From: Ischnura elegans
Lineage: Eukaryota; Arthropoda; Insecta; Odonata; Coenagrionidae
Length of the DNA stretch: 64,000 nucleotides
Assembly: GCF_921293095.1 (NCBI RefSeq)
Contig: NC_060252.1
Location: 82,108,866 to 82,172,865 of the forward strand
Reading direction: 5' to 3'
Under the pieces are notes generated by a model, which was given only the letters and a program-made list of their open reading frames with translations, did no database searches and was not told the DNA's origin. A program made the position numbers and the translations under genes. Of this stretch, positions 24,521 to 35,509 are shown one piece after another (positions within the stretch are counted from its first letter, which is position 1; each line of letters starts with the position of its first letter).

Positions 24521-25065
24521 AAGACTGTAATACTGCAGCTCTCCTTTACCTCCTTTCCTGTACTAATTCCTTCAATCTAGTGACATGAAATTTTAATCGA
24601 TTTCGATTAATCGAATTTAAATTTTAGTTTTTAAAGTCGAGAATCTGAAAATTCTATATTTTCCCCAAATTAATTGAAAAATCGAAATCTATATTTTTTA
24701 ATAGTAAAAAATTGCCTCATGAAATGCATAACTGTTGTTGAGCAAAGCGGAGAGGCGAAATTCGAATACTGTATCAAGCTAAAAATTGAAAATAGATCGG
24801 CTGAAATCAATTTGATCGATTTCTCAAAACAAAAATTCGGCTTCGATTAAATCGAAAATCGGAGTTAGAAAATCGATTATCCGAACGACGATCATTAATT
24901 TATTTTCTTCATTCAATCTAACTGGAACGGAAAAACTTTAATGCGTACTACATTTTTCGGCAAGAACGTAGCCACTAAATTAATAATACTAAATATAGGC
25001 AGACATATCCACGTATAAAGGGTCCCACAACCCAACAATGCTACCCGATACATTCAGCGCAAATC

Positions 25066-25079
25066 GTTTCCTTAGCAAC
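25066..25079 (+). promoter_or_regulatory. RFX X-box-like site upstream of the DUF4485 gene
   Basis: GTTTCCTTAGCAAC fits the 14-base X-box consensus RYYNYYWTRRNRAC at every position and includes a perfect AGCAAC half-site. It ends 86 bp before the ATG, the range where X-boxes of ciliary genes usually sit. With equal base frequencies this consensus should occur about once per 16 kb on two strands, so a hit this close to the start is suggestive but not proof. Confidence 0.5.
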
Positions 25080-25164
25080 AATTAACCGTATTGTCTTTGA
25101 CCAGCGTTGTCAACGCGAATCAACAATTACTTCAACACATTCTGCATCCACAGAGCCGACGAGC

Positions 25165-26238
25165 ATGGCGAAAAAATTGAGAAATTGCGAAGAAAGTGGT
25201 GGTTTAGAAGAAGAGCTCCATGAAGACTTCGTCTTCTACCTGTCACACACCGAGTGGGTCTTGAAAATGTTGCCTGCAAACATTCGTAAGCAAGCAGGGA
25301 AGTGGCTGAAATACCTGATAGACTATGACGCCAAAACCTTGGAGCAGAAGAAGGAGCGGAACAAGCATTTTTCCTCGCTCCTGTTGGACATGACCTTCGG
25401 AGAGCTTAGTGGGTTGTACGCCGAGAGCAACCCACCGAAGCCCGACGAACCACTACCGCCACATCAGGCGACATTAGAGCTGTGCGGGGAGGCTAGTCAG
25501 GAAGTCTCCAATGCAGACAGATCCACACCGGACTGTGTGCAGAGCATAATCAAAGACGAGGAATCGGCGGGAATAGATGCTAAGGCACCTGAGGTGAAGG
25601 ATCAATCAAAAGATGGGAGAGCCTGCCAGGCTACTGGGGCAAACCCACCCGGTGAGTTTGGGTCCATGGAGTATGAAGAGGGAGGTATCGGTGGAGGAGA
25701 TGCTTTGGGACAATCTCGACCGGCTGGAAACGAAGGACAGCTCGAGGGGAGAAATGTATCGAGTCAGGCGAAAACTGAAGGACTCCACCGCGAAGGCTCT
25801 TGTCCCAGGATGAACGAGACATACGCCGCGCGCTTGCTGGCACAGAGGAGACCACCGAAAGCGAGGGTGGAACTCAGCTGGGTTCACGACAAGTTGATAC
25901 GCAAAGTCGAGCGTGCCATTAGAGGAGAGACAATTCCTGATGTAGAAATCATACTGGGATTTATGATTGAGGACACGAGTATGGACCCTTCCCTCGCCGA
26001 ACTTCCGCCACAAGCTCTAAGGGATAAACTACTGAGGAGACTGCAGGATAAGATCATCGTAAAGAAGCGGAATATGGCACGCAGAGAGGAATTCCTGAGG
26101 GAGATGGAGAGAAGAGTTCCTCCTTTTTACGGCGATTTTAAGTCTAAGAAACAAGATTGCACGTGCGATCAGGTTTACTCAGCCGTTGGAGCAGCGAACC
26201 ATCGCCTAGATGTTCATGACTCATCACAGTCTGAAGAG
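25165..26238 (+). CDS. DUF4485-domain protein, exon 1 (residues 1-358)
   Basis: This is the only long reading frame in the window with protein-like composition. Residues about 20-99 match what I know of the DUF4485 family: an aromatic/hydrophobic start (DFVFYLSHTEWVLKMLP), a basic tryptophan helix (KQAGKWLKYL), the ERNKHFSSLLLDM segment, and a closing proline-rich stretch (KPDEPLPP). Residues about 100-215 form an acidic, low-complexity linker. Residues about 216-340 are a second structured, charged block (ELSWVHDKLIRKVERAIRGE, then KLLRRLQDKIIVKKRN). The family includes, from memory, the N-terminus of centrosomal protein CEP112; function is otherwise poorly known. The ATG follows gagc and is the first in frame. 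Unspliced, the frame runs on to a TGA at 26266-26268, but a GAG|GTAATC donor after 26238 in phase 0 fits exon 2. An X-box-like site lies upstream. No signal peptide or membrane segment is seen. Orthology to a named gene is not claimed. Confidence 0.8.
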
Positions 26239-27105
26239 GTAATCAATACTACTTTTTACGTAATCTGAGGTAATTCCAAAAGTGTCACTCTTGATGTAAT
26301 CGATTCCTTTCCTGAGGTAAAAGAAAAAAACTACCTAGTTACAATTTTTTAAAGAAATTCAGTTTCCCCTGCCTTTAGCGTTTAGTTGATATTCATTTTG
26401 TCAGAAAAAGTTACAATACGCTCTCCAAGTTGTTATGAGCTATTAAAAAACACCTATGTAGCCTTAAGCGTAGATGTTCATGATTCATCAAGGTGATCGC
26501 AGTCTGACGAGGTGATTAGTACTACTTTTTACGCAGTCTGAGATGATTTCAAAAATGTCACTCTTAATGAATTTGACTCCTTTCATAAAATAAAGGAAAA
26601 AAACTAACTAGTTATGATAAAAAAAAATCAGTTTTCCCCGGATTTTATCTAGCAGAAATATTTCTCGGGTTTGAATTTGACATTTGGGTTGGTAACGGAT
26701 GATCCCAGCGCTTCGAAGGCTCTCAGACTCGATGACAGACTTAGCATTCGAAACACAAATCAATAACTGGAGGAATACCAGGTAAATATTCCTTAATTTT
26801 TTGTTTGTCCACTGAGAGATTCACTATTAGTCACTCCGTATTCCGTCCCTCGCACATGAGATTAAAACAAAAAAGTATAAAGTGTTGACTTGGTGTGATC
26901 GGTGAAGCATTTTCGCAGCGGAGGGGAAGAAAAATCTGCAATTTTGCACCGGGGAAGATGCAATACCGATATAGGTTTCCAGGAGTACGGCGATGATTTA
27001 ACACTCCAATATGTACTTCGTTGTTGTTCATTATGTCAGAAAAAGTTACAATACGCTCTATAACCTATCCTGAACTATGTAGTTTAACACCTATGTAGCC
27101 TTAAG
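26207..27105 (+). repeat. Tandem duplication of exon 1 end and donor; second copy interrupted
   Basis: Copy 1 is 26207-26470. Copy 2 starts at once at 26471 with the same words: tagatgttcatga, the agtctgangaggt donor region, the ttactttttacg tail and the gtcactctt block. It resumes after about 370 bp of unrelated DNA (about 26651-27021) with gtcagaaaaagttacaatac and cacctatgtagccttaag, ending near 27105. Copy 2 carries a small insertion that puts a TGA in the exon-like part, so it is a dead pseudo-exon with an intact-looking GT donor. Confidence 0.75.
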
Positions 27106-27675
27106 TAACATAAACATATTCAATCAAAATGTTGTAAGTTTTTACGCATGTTTACGCAATGAATCGTGCAGCCGAGATTGCTTCCGCTGCAATAATTGGT
27201 AATTTAGAATTCTTGCTGAATTTTCACACGTAATTTATGCAGGGCACTGCGCCTTCATCGAAAACATTTTGCTGAAGAAAAAAATTACAATTTTACACGA
27301 TATGAAATTTAAGTTAGATTAAAATACCGTAAAATTTGATCATAATAAAGTAATGGCCTCACCAAAACTGAATTTGCCATAATATAATTTTCACTTTTCC
27401 TCGCACGATCCTCTCAAAATGAACATTCCAGCATTTTCCCAATCTAATCCATCTTACTCTCATGAGCGAGAGAGAGCCAGAAGAACTTAATGAAGCTCGC
27501 CAGCTCTGTGGTATTGGTTCAACTCGTCATCTAGTCGCCTGCCTAGCTTTATTTCCCTGGACTGTTAGGGGAAACAAATATTTAAAAAGATAATCGGTAT
27601 TCATGCTTGAAAATTCGGCCCATAATTTGCCTGGTAGTCAAGTTTTAAACTACTTATAATTTCTTCCATGAGCAG
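26239..27675 (+). other. Predicted phase-0 intron with duplicated exon/intron junction
   Basis: GT (26239) to AG (27675), 1437 bp, joins two open frames without a stop: GAG at 26236-26238 to GCA at 27676-27678. The acceptor has only a modest pyrimidine run (tttcttcc). Inside the intron, 26471-27105 is a second copy of 26207-26470, described separately. An AT-rich stretch follows. No transposon termini were recognised in the remainder. Confidence 0.6.
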
Positions 27676-28134
27676 GCAAGAAACTCTGGCCAAGTTATGG
27701 AAAACACAAACGAAGTTATTGCAGCGGAGGTAGACGCCGAGTTCAACCAGACCATGGAATCAATTATGGGGGAAATCAGTGCGGAATTGAGCAGCGCCGC
27801 AGACGAACATCGACGAGCAAGATCAGCGTACAAGACGTCTTTGGTAGCACAAGCTAAATTCAGACGGGAGATGGACAGCATGAATGAAGAATTGAGAAGA
27901 ATCGAACGGCTCGCGAGGGAATTGGAAGAACTTCAGGCTCAGAGGGAATATTATTCGCAAGCTATTTCCCAGGAGAAAATGCAATTGTGCAAAATAAAGA
28001 AACAGACTAGTGGCATCATCGAATCTCGCACTGAGGAGATCAAAGCCCTGAAGAAGCAACTGAGGGCAAAGAAGCATCATCTCGCCGAAGTAATGAGATG
28101 TTACGGAGAGCGTCTGGAGGAAACTCCGAAATGA
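27676..28134 (+). CDS. DUF4485-domain protein, exon 2 (coiled-coil C-terminus)
   Basis: The frame is open from the putative acceptor (ccatgagcag, ending 27675) to the TGA at 28132-28134, giving 152 codons. It is in the same phase as the exon 1 donor, so the joined protein is about 510 residues. The first ATG within it (27697) would give a separate 145-residue protein, which is the alternative reading. The sequence is almost wholly helical and charged, with heptad-like hydrophobic spacing (for example MNEELRRIERLARELEELQ and later IKALKKQLRAKKHHL), so it is a coiled coil of about 120 residues. A DUF4485 head followed by a coiled coil suits a centrosomal or ciliary scaffold; that role is inference. 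It is followed by a 3' UTR of about 470 bp ending at an AATAAA. Confidence that it is coding is high; confidence in the splice is moderate. Confidence 0.7.
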   Translation, partial: ARNSGQVMENTNEVIAAEVDAEFNQTMESIMGEISAELSSAADEHRRARSAYKTSLVAQAKFRREMDSMNEELRRIERLARELEELQAQREYYSQAISQEKMQLCKIKKQTSGIIESRTEEIKALKKQLRAKKHHLAEVMRCYGERLEETPK

Positions 28135-28607
28135 GAACGTCTTTACGTTTCCGGATAGCAATTTGCCTTTCAATGATAAGCATTCGGCCGATCGTTCATT
28201 CAGTATTGACCAACCTTAAGTAATCCAAATAGTTCTACCTTGAAAAGGTCACCTTTCACTGAAGATATTCACAGTTTCCCAGAAGTCTCGAATACACATT
28301 TACACTGAGATAGAAAATTTCCTGAGATGACACAAAATAGATACTACCAAATGGAACTCAAGGATTAAAAGAATTTGCTGTTAATTCATAAAAATGGCCC
28401 AAAACAGGATAGATAGCAATTGACTGTTATCGCCACTGTTAGAAATTATTGCTAAAATTGTGTGAAAGTGTATTTTATAATGATGTAAATTTGGCTGGTT
28501 GTACTAAAAGTACTGTTCCAAGAGTAGGTAATTAAGTGTGATGTCCCACTAAGTAGTAGAGATGAACTAAATTCTTGTACTGAGTCCCTCCTCATAAGAA
28601 AACACCA

Positions 28608-28613
28608 AATAAA
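28608..28613 (+). terminator. Polyadenylation signal AATAAA of the DUF4485 gene
   Basis: AATAAA lies 474 bp after the stop codon. A short GT-containing stretch (gtcaagtgtg) follows about 15-25 bp later, as expected downstream of a cleavage site. The 3' UTR between 28135 and 28607 shows no repeats. Other AATAAA words occur by chance in this AT-rich DNA, so the assignment rests on position. Confidence 0.45.
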
Positions 28614-28619
28614 TCCTCA

Positions 28620-31600
28620 AGTAGAGTCAAGTGTGAAAAATTATTGGTTTATAGCCTTAACTGGATCGGATATTTTAGATTTTTTCACAAGGTCCGTCCG
28701 TACATATCTTGTGCTACAGCCGTTAATTAAAATTAATTGTGCTATGAACACTCACTGGATTCCCTTGAGCGAGCAAAAGTTAATTAATCCTAAAGTAGTG
28801 CCTTATTTTTATAATTATAATAACAACGAATACGGGCTTGATATAGTGGATTCGGTATTTATTAATTTAATAATACGTTATATATTAATGATTTAATCAT
28901 CAATGTGGATGATAAAAATGTGGCAAGGTGAAATACCAACCTTAATAAAAATTATGTAAAATAGCGACAGCAAAATACATGTAAAACACTTCTGGAGCAC
29001 CTTCTGAATGGCATGTTGGGAACGGGGTATTTAAGTATCGAAGATATGCCTATGATAAGAGGATGAGGAAAATATCAACACTATACCATTACCACTAATG
29101 TAACTATAGTATTAACAGTAGTAATATTATTAATATTATGCTATTACAGCATATATCATTTTTCTACACATATTTGTGATTTTTCCCGACACTGCACGCT
29201 TCGAAGACGTAATATAATTTTCTTACTTACCAGGTTATCCAGAACAGTGGCCAAATTGTAATAGCTTTTTAACAAAACGTCCTCCCTCCAGAGGCCAGCG
29301 TATTACCCTTGCAGTTTGTGGTTCCCTGTCGAACCTGCACCACGTATGCCATACCATCGACCCATGCACCCCAGGGATGTTCCCTTTCTCTATGGCCCCT
29401 GGCGGAAGCGATCACAGGGGCAATTACCAGGCCGGATGGGAAGGGATAATCAGTTATTCCTAACGTTTCTAACTACACCCATTTCCCATACACCTCTAGA
29501 CCTCTCTGATCGTATACGGGCAACAGTTATAGGCACAGAAATGAATCAGTAATTTTGTGCTTGTCGCAAAAGTAAATTTGCTTCTTATTCAGCATTACTT
29601 CGCAAAATTATTGCATTTAAGTAAAGTTGTTCGTTTTCGTGTAGGAGAGTACATAACCGAATATTTATTGGTGGTTTGAGGCGTAACCTTGTGAAAGCGA
29701 TTCTTCTCCATTTTTAATTGAATATTTCGTAAATCCCTGCCGCTCGATTCTGTAAATGTGATATGGCCGTCACAAGCGGATTTCGTCAATGTATTCACGG
29801 CTTTGACGCTGGAGCGATTCTGAAACTTTTTAGTGACGTCACTCTCACAGCCGCGTCCGTGAAAGTATTCACGCCCAAGAGGGCCCGTGGTAGCTTCGTC
29901 GCGGCAATGCGCTCTAATTTTTCATTATGAATTTACGCTGTGATTGATAATTAATAGCACATTATTCATTAATTACGATGGTGGCTATTTCATATTGTCA
30001 CTTCCCATAAGTAATATGTATTAAAAACAAATAAAAGAAATGCGTAAAGTTAAATTTACATTCGCGTCGTATTTAAATTGATTGGCCTTCATTGCGATTG
30101 AAGTTGGTGGGAAGTTAAACCTTGCGCTGAGGGTTTGGCAATTATCTTATATTTGTGCATCTTCTAGAATGTACAAGAAAAATACTCACAACTTAATGTT
30201 CATAACAATTTGGAGTAGAACCAATTGTAAAAGTATTGTGCAGTACTGAATGTTAACAGATTTATTTAATATTTGTTTCGTAAGTTCAAGCCTTCGATTT
30301 GTTTTTATTAACGAGAATGGAGGCTCTTTACATACCTCCGCTACTTTTGCATGAGCATCAATGTCGACGGAGGCAATAGATGCACATACTTCGGCGGCAG
30401 ATACGCGATATCAACAATCCCTTCGAGACGTGAGATTGGCGATGGATCACCGAGTTCACACCACGATTAATTCGTAGACGATTAGATGGCTTGCCGGGGC
30501 ATACTTTAGTACGTTAAGATAAACATTGATCATCTATTCCATCTCTTCCATGCATTATTGCTGCCGTTCAGTAACACGACCAACATGATTCGTTTTTCTG
30601 TTGACACAATAGAAATACTAAGACATGTAAATATCTCGTCCTCTATCAGAAACTGTTAATAATCTACTCGTATTCGCGCCAGAAACATTTTCATCAGTAT
30701 AAATCGTGAATAGTGGCATGTGCTTGCACAATCAGACATATATGTATACGCACCACAGCGCATTTAAAATTATGTACTGAAATGACGAGAACAGCTCAAA
30801 CGCATACGAGAATGAACCATTATTAAATAATAAAATAACACTTGCTATCATTCCGCGTAAGCATTAGCTCCATACTATGAGGAAATTAGAGCTAATTGTG
30901 CCCGAGCCCGCTACGTGATAACTGACTTCGATACGCAGCACTTGACAACATATAAAAGAGGTAATATACAGTTTATAGCTACAAACTAATTAATCAACCG
31001 TAACTTATCATTAATAGGTACTTTTAAAAGAAAAGACCTCACTCAAAATTGAGTAAAGAAGTATTATTTACTTTGGGAGTGAATATTCCACGGCATTGTA
31101 TATGTTTCTCTATGGTAACTGAAGTTGCAGTTGGCCGCTGAAGTACGTTTGTGTCGGAGATTCTGATTCGTTCCTCGCATCCGCACAGCTACCAACATAA
31201 GAAACTGAAGTGATCGTTCGCAATCCGTCAAACATCTCACGACACAGGCTTAGAGAATCGCTTGAACGTCTTTCACGGTGAGAGGCGTGAGAACTCCACT
31301 GTGGTTCGAAGCACGCGAAGCACAGATATCACATTTACAGAATCGAGCTGCTGGGAGCCAATCTAATCAAACACTTTCGCTACCATTAGTCACATTTGTT
31401 TTGCGGCGCTATCGGGTAATTCGGTCCAGTCGTAAGCTATATACGCGGAAAATATGAATTTGAATGACTGAAAATGGGTGATTTTTGGAATTAAATATGA
31501 AAATTCTGGTCTTATATTTCGAAGTATTTTGTGTGAATCCATTTTTCAATTTTCACTGTGATAAAATATTTTCGAAAATAATCATAATGTATGGAATTGA

Positions 31601-32230
31601 AGAGCGTTCCATTTCATATATATTAGGGGTGGCCTAGTTTAGCTGAATGACCTCTACAGTTTCAGGAGACGAATGCACGAATTTCTAGCTTCTTCACGTC
31701 AACGACCGCAGCGCCCCCCGATTAAGTTCCCGAAAGACAAGGATTGTTCAAGGGTAACATAGCTGGCATTCCTTGACCTGGGTACAGCAGTCACTCTTGA
31801 CTGAAAAAGTGTGCAGGATAATTTGAATTCCTATCTTCAACCAAGCCTTCCCGCGAGACCAAGCGTTTACGCGCATTAACACCTACGAATTAAACTAACT
31901 GTCGGAGTGTGACAAACGGGTTATAAATCATTTTTGATGGCAAAAACTCCACAGATGTTCATTTATGGACAAAATTTATTTCCCTTCCTTATGCAAAGCA
32001 GAGAATCGAGAACTGTCTTCTTTTTCATAGTGAAAACTATGTTCCAAACCCGACATTGAGAACAACTGTTGATTCCAAAACATTTTATCATAGAAGGGAA
32101 GGAATTATAACTTATAGTTTGCGGAATATAGTACGTAAAGGTCTTTATCAAATAATTGATAGCATAGAGATTGTTACACTCAAGCAAAATAATATGCACT
32201 GAGAAAGAGGGACTTTTTCCCTGTATCATA
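28620..32230. other. Long stretch without recognised features
   Basis: 3.6 kb downstream of the gene with no transposon termini, tandem repeats or coding exons recognised. It is the least repeat-like part of the window and a reasonable place for regulatory or old unique sequence. Confidence 0.4.
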
Positions 32231-32239
32231 GTATAGTGT

Positions 32240-33045
32240 ACTAGTAAATTAGACTTTTATAGCACAGAGAGTTATTTTTCCTTTAAAGTTACCTGAATAT
32301 TGGCATTCTGTCTTCGTATAAGGAAAGCGAAGACTGTCGAGGACGGAAAAGTGTCCGAAGTCGAAAAAGATCGATTCCTCCCAGCTGCATTTGTATGCAT
32401 GTAATAGGGATGAGTCGATTCCAAATTTCGATTCTCGATTCCACCGATTCTCGGGCTCGGAATCGGAATCAAGAATCGATCACCTAAAGTCGATTCCGAA
32501 ACCAGGAAGATAAATATTTTGAAAATAGACTATAAGCTGAGGGCATAAAGGCCGCCACACACCTGAACCATTGAGCACAATACGTTATTAAGCTAACCAT
32601 TTATGTCTGAAACAGGTTGAGCGTTTATTATTTAACTAAAGAAAATAATCTATTGATATAATACCAATTCACTATTTTTAATAAATATACTTATAGGGCC
32701 ACTTAATTGTCCTCGTTATTTCATTCAATTCAATTTTTATTAACTTTAATGACAGCAACGCTGCTGAAAAATCAATATCCCACCTGTTAGTACGTATAAG
32801 AATCAGTGGAATCGATTTGAAAGAATCGTAATCGAGAAAAAAGCGGAATCGACTCATCCCTAAATAAGACGTACGTCGACACTTTACTGGTGAATTGGAC
32901 TTTTATAGGAAAGAGAGCCATTTTTCTCTAAAAGTAACTTGAAGAGTATCCTGTATTCGTAGAAGGAAAGCAAGGGTTGTCAAGGGAAGGAAAAGTGTCC
33001 GAAGTCGAACAAGACCGAATCTTCACAGCAGCATTTGTATGTACG
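32240..33045 (+). repeat. Direct duplication (32240-32402 and 32880-33045) split by a MITE
   Basis: Both halves carry gacttttatag, aagagtat-like words, ggaaaagtgtccgaagtcga and cagcatttgtatg (left: cagctgcatttgtatg). The MITE at 32405-32862 lies exactly between them. The duplication may predate the insertion, or it may be an unusually long flank duplication. Confidence 0.6.
32405..32862. mobile_element. MITE with TAGGGATGAGTCGATTCC termini
   Basis: The 18-bp left terminus TAGGGATGAGTCGATTCC is exactly inverted at 32845-32862. Inner sequence repeats the word tcgattc and its variants many times. Termini resemble hAT non-autonomous elements; no clear 8-bp target duplication. Confidence 0.75.
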
Positions 33046-33356
33046 TACTTACTATAGTAGCCATGGAGATCCTTCTACGTCTCTCCCCTTCTTGCCATCG
33101 GGACCCACCGTTTCGGCATGGAGTGAATGCAGCGGAGATTGTTGCTCAAATAAGCGCTGATTGGAATTCCGGGACTCCGGGTCGCGTAAATTTGGAGCCT
33201 ATTCATGGCATATCATGGAGGGAGATCTCGAAGGAAGCCTTCTCTACATACATGCGAACATCCCCTCTTGTATCTTGAAGCTCGGCGATATGTGGGGGAG
33301 GCATTGGTGTCCTTGCAGGGAGAGTCATTATTCCTGTGTCTTCGAATTCGTATCCT

Positions 33357-33832
33357 TGATCTGATGTATTCATGACACCAAGTAAAATAGGAGCCAAATT
33401 CAGATATTGGTTATACATTAAATTTAGAATTTTAATGACTTATTCTAAACAAAGATATCTGCACACTAATTTAATTTTAATAGGCTACAACACGTGTTTC
33501 GCTTGCTATGCAATCTTGAACTGTTGTATTCATGACACCAAGTAAAATAGGAGCCAAATTTAGATAACGGTTCTACATTAATTTAGAATCTTAATGACTT
33601 ATTATGAACAAAGATATCTGCCAACTAATTTTATTTCAACAGGCTACAACACGTGTTTTGCTTGCTATGCAATCTTGATCTGATGTATTTATGGCACCGA
33701 GTTAAATAGGAGCCAGTCTGACATCGGTTCTACATTAAATTTAGAATCATAGTGACTTATTTTAAACAAAGATATCTGCACACTAATTTCATTTTAACAG
33801 GCTACAACACGTGTTTCGCTTGCTATACAATC
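33357..33832 (-). repeat. Three-copy 160-bp tandem repeat bearing hammerhead blocks
   Basis: Copies are 33357-33516, 33517-33675 and 33676-33832. Each carries ggagcca, acaaagatatctgc and ggctacaacacgtgtttcgc, or close variants. The hammerhead-like block falls at each copy's right end, so dimers of the unit are naturally present, as in hammerhead-bearing satellites and Penelope pseudo-LTR tandems. Divergence between copies is modest. Confidence 0.8.
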
Positions 33833-33840
33833 ATCATCTC
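33800..33840 (-). ncRNA. Hammerhead-like motif in tandem repeat, copy 3
   Basis: Minus strand: GAGAUGA in place of the CUGAUGA core, extra U, stem II GAUUG-UAUAG-CAAGC (four of five paired), GAA, stem III ACA-CG-UGU (three pairs), GUU. Copies 1 and 2 keep the stem II, GAA and stem III part near 33485-33516 and 33645-33675, but with altered cores. Probably decayed. Confidence 0.35.
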
Positions 33841-33857
33841 AATATATACTTGTATAG

Positions 33858-34113
33858 CAGTGGCGTAACTATAGGGGGGGGGGATGAGGCGATAGATCCC
33901 CTCCCAAACCCTCAGAAAAAATATTTAAAGCTATAGTCAACTTTTGACATGCAAGAACTCCATCTGCTTATAGTAAAATCTTTAGTGCCAAAATGATGTA
34001 CAATGTATTTCCAGGCATGTCATTTTTCAAAAATTTGCCGTTGACTCTTCTAGCCCGTCGCCACCCCAGGCCATCCCATTCAACCCCGAAGCATATTCCT
34101 AGTTACGCCACTG
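33858..34113. mobile_element. MITE with CAGTGGCGTAACTA termini
   Basis: CAGTGGCGTAACTA at the left and TAGTTACGCCACTG at the right are perfect 14-bp inverted termini. A G-run follows the left terminus. It lies just after the hammerhead tandem repeat. No coding capacity. Confidence 0.75.
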
Positions 34114-34389
34114 TCGTAGGCATAGTATATATACGAGTATTTATAGCGATCGAATCAATAAATTAAATTAAAATAAAATAAAATTAGTGGACAGTAGGAT
34201 ATCTTTGTTCATCATTCGATATCTTACTGCAAAGAGCTGACCTTAATAGCTTGTCCGACTACACCTCGGTACCTTACCGGCTAAAATAATTAGTCTTCTG
34301 AAGATGACGCATTATTTCCTGTCAACAAAGCTATTTTCTCTTTTATTTGACGGATTGATTGCCTATCACTAACGTTGTATCATCTCTGC

Positions 34390-34553
34390 ATTTTTCTCGG
34401 GTTTTCTTCAGCGTCAGTTGGCTTGTGGACAACATTTTTGCTGGCTATCCTGCCAGCGTCTTCGGGTCGAAGGTGACGAAGACGAGACGCTGGCAGGGTA
34501 GCCGGAGGAACTGTTGCCCACAAGTCAACTGACGCGGAAGAAAACCCGAAAAA
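34390..34553. mobile_element. Imperfect foldback element, no hammerhead
   Basis: The left arm (about 34390-34463) and right arm (about 34480-34553) are inverted: cgggttttcttcagcgtcag faces ctgacgcggaagaaaacccg, and gctggctatcctgccagcgt faces acgctggcagggtagccgg. The arms are more GC-rich than the surroundings. No GAAAC/CUGAUGA core is visible, so it is a different family from the other foldbacks. Confidence 0.6.
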
Positions 34554-34685
34554 GGAGGAGGTCAAACCGTAATCGCAAAACTTTTGTGATAGCACTAAAA
34601 TTATCACCTTCAGGTCTATAGGATATCTGACTTGAGATCTGCCAGCATCTGCCATCACCTCAAGTCTCCAAATTTGACATTTGAT

Positions 34686-35346
34686 CTGGGATGGCAAGTG
34701 AAACGAAACGGAAATGTTTCGTTTCGATCCGGAAGGAAACGAAAATACGAGGCCTAGGTTTAGTTTCGTTCCTCCAAGAAAGTTAAATCACCGAGGAGTT
34801 TAGTTTCGTCCTGGGAGGAAATTTCACTCCCGGGAATAAAACTAAATTAATCGAAACTCCTCTGCTCGTAGTCAAGATTCGATCCCAGAAGTTGAGTGGA
34901 GGGGGATATGAGGGAATAGTTTCGACCCATTACGTTTGACATACGTGTAGAGAGGTTAAAACATTGAGCTCAAAAATCGAATGGCCAGCTCAACCGTTCA
35001 CCGTTGAGTGGTAAAAATATGAGTTCCCCATGCATCTAATGGCGATTGGTCGAACCTCTAATTCATTCAACCATACTTTGTACTCGGAGTGTGGGTGGAA
35101 ACTAAACCGTACGAAGGTGAAGAACGTGGTCCCTCTGGAGCGAAACATAATCAGCGTTTCGTTTCGTCTCAGAGTTTTAGTTAAGTTTCGACGCGAAGTA
35201 GTTTTGACTCCGATTTCGTTTCGACACTGGGTATAGCTCCCCGATTTTAATAACATTTCGTTCCGTTTCTACATTTCGCTCCCGGGAACGAAACTATAGA
35301 AATTTTACTGGTTTTGACTTCCGTTTAGTTTCGATTGCCATCCCTG
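34686..35346. mobile_element. hAT MITE with 8-bp target duplication
   Basis: CTGGGATGGCAA at the left and TTGCCATCCCTG at the right are inverted with one mismatch. Flanks CATTTGAT (34678-34685) and CATTTGAG (35347-35354) match at seven of eight bases. The interior is full of gtttcg and cgaaac words (for example acgaaacgg), which repeat in both orientations. No transposase. Confidence 0.8.
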
Positions 35347-35509
35347 CATTTGAGAAAATATGTGGTAAATTTTCAATTTTGTGATACCGGCATGCATTGA
35401 CAAAGTTCTGCATAATATTCATTTACACGTTTACTCCTCTCCTGAAGAAAAATAACCGTGACTTAGTCCCTAGCCACCAACATATACTATTCATCGCAAC
35501 TATTATCTT

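Noticed and set aside
24590..24890. Possible foldback of atcgatt words upstream of the gene
   Set aside because: Short low-complexity words recur, but extended arms do not pair.
25606..26013. 135-codon minus-strand frame
   Set aside because: Antisense shadow of the DUF4485 exon.
27823..28173. 116-codon minus-strand frame
   Set aside because: Antisense shadow of the coiled-coil exon.
34296..34335. CTGAAGATGACGC word on the plus strand
   Set aside because: Resembles the 9.2-kb hammerhead relic but lacks GAAAC and the second half of stem II.
34380..34697. 105-codon minus-strand frame
   Set aside because: Runs through the foldback at 34390-34553; arms of a palindrome do not make a plausible protein.
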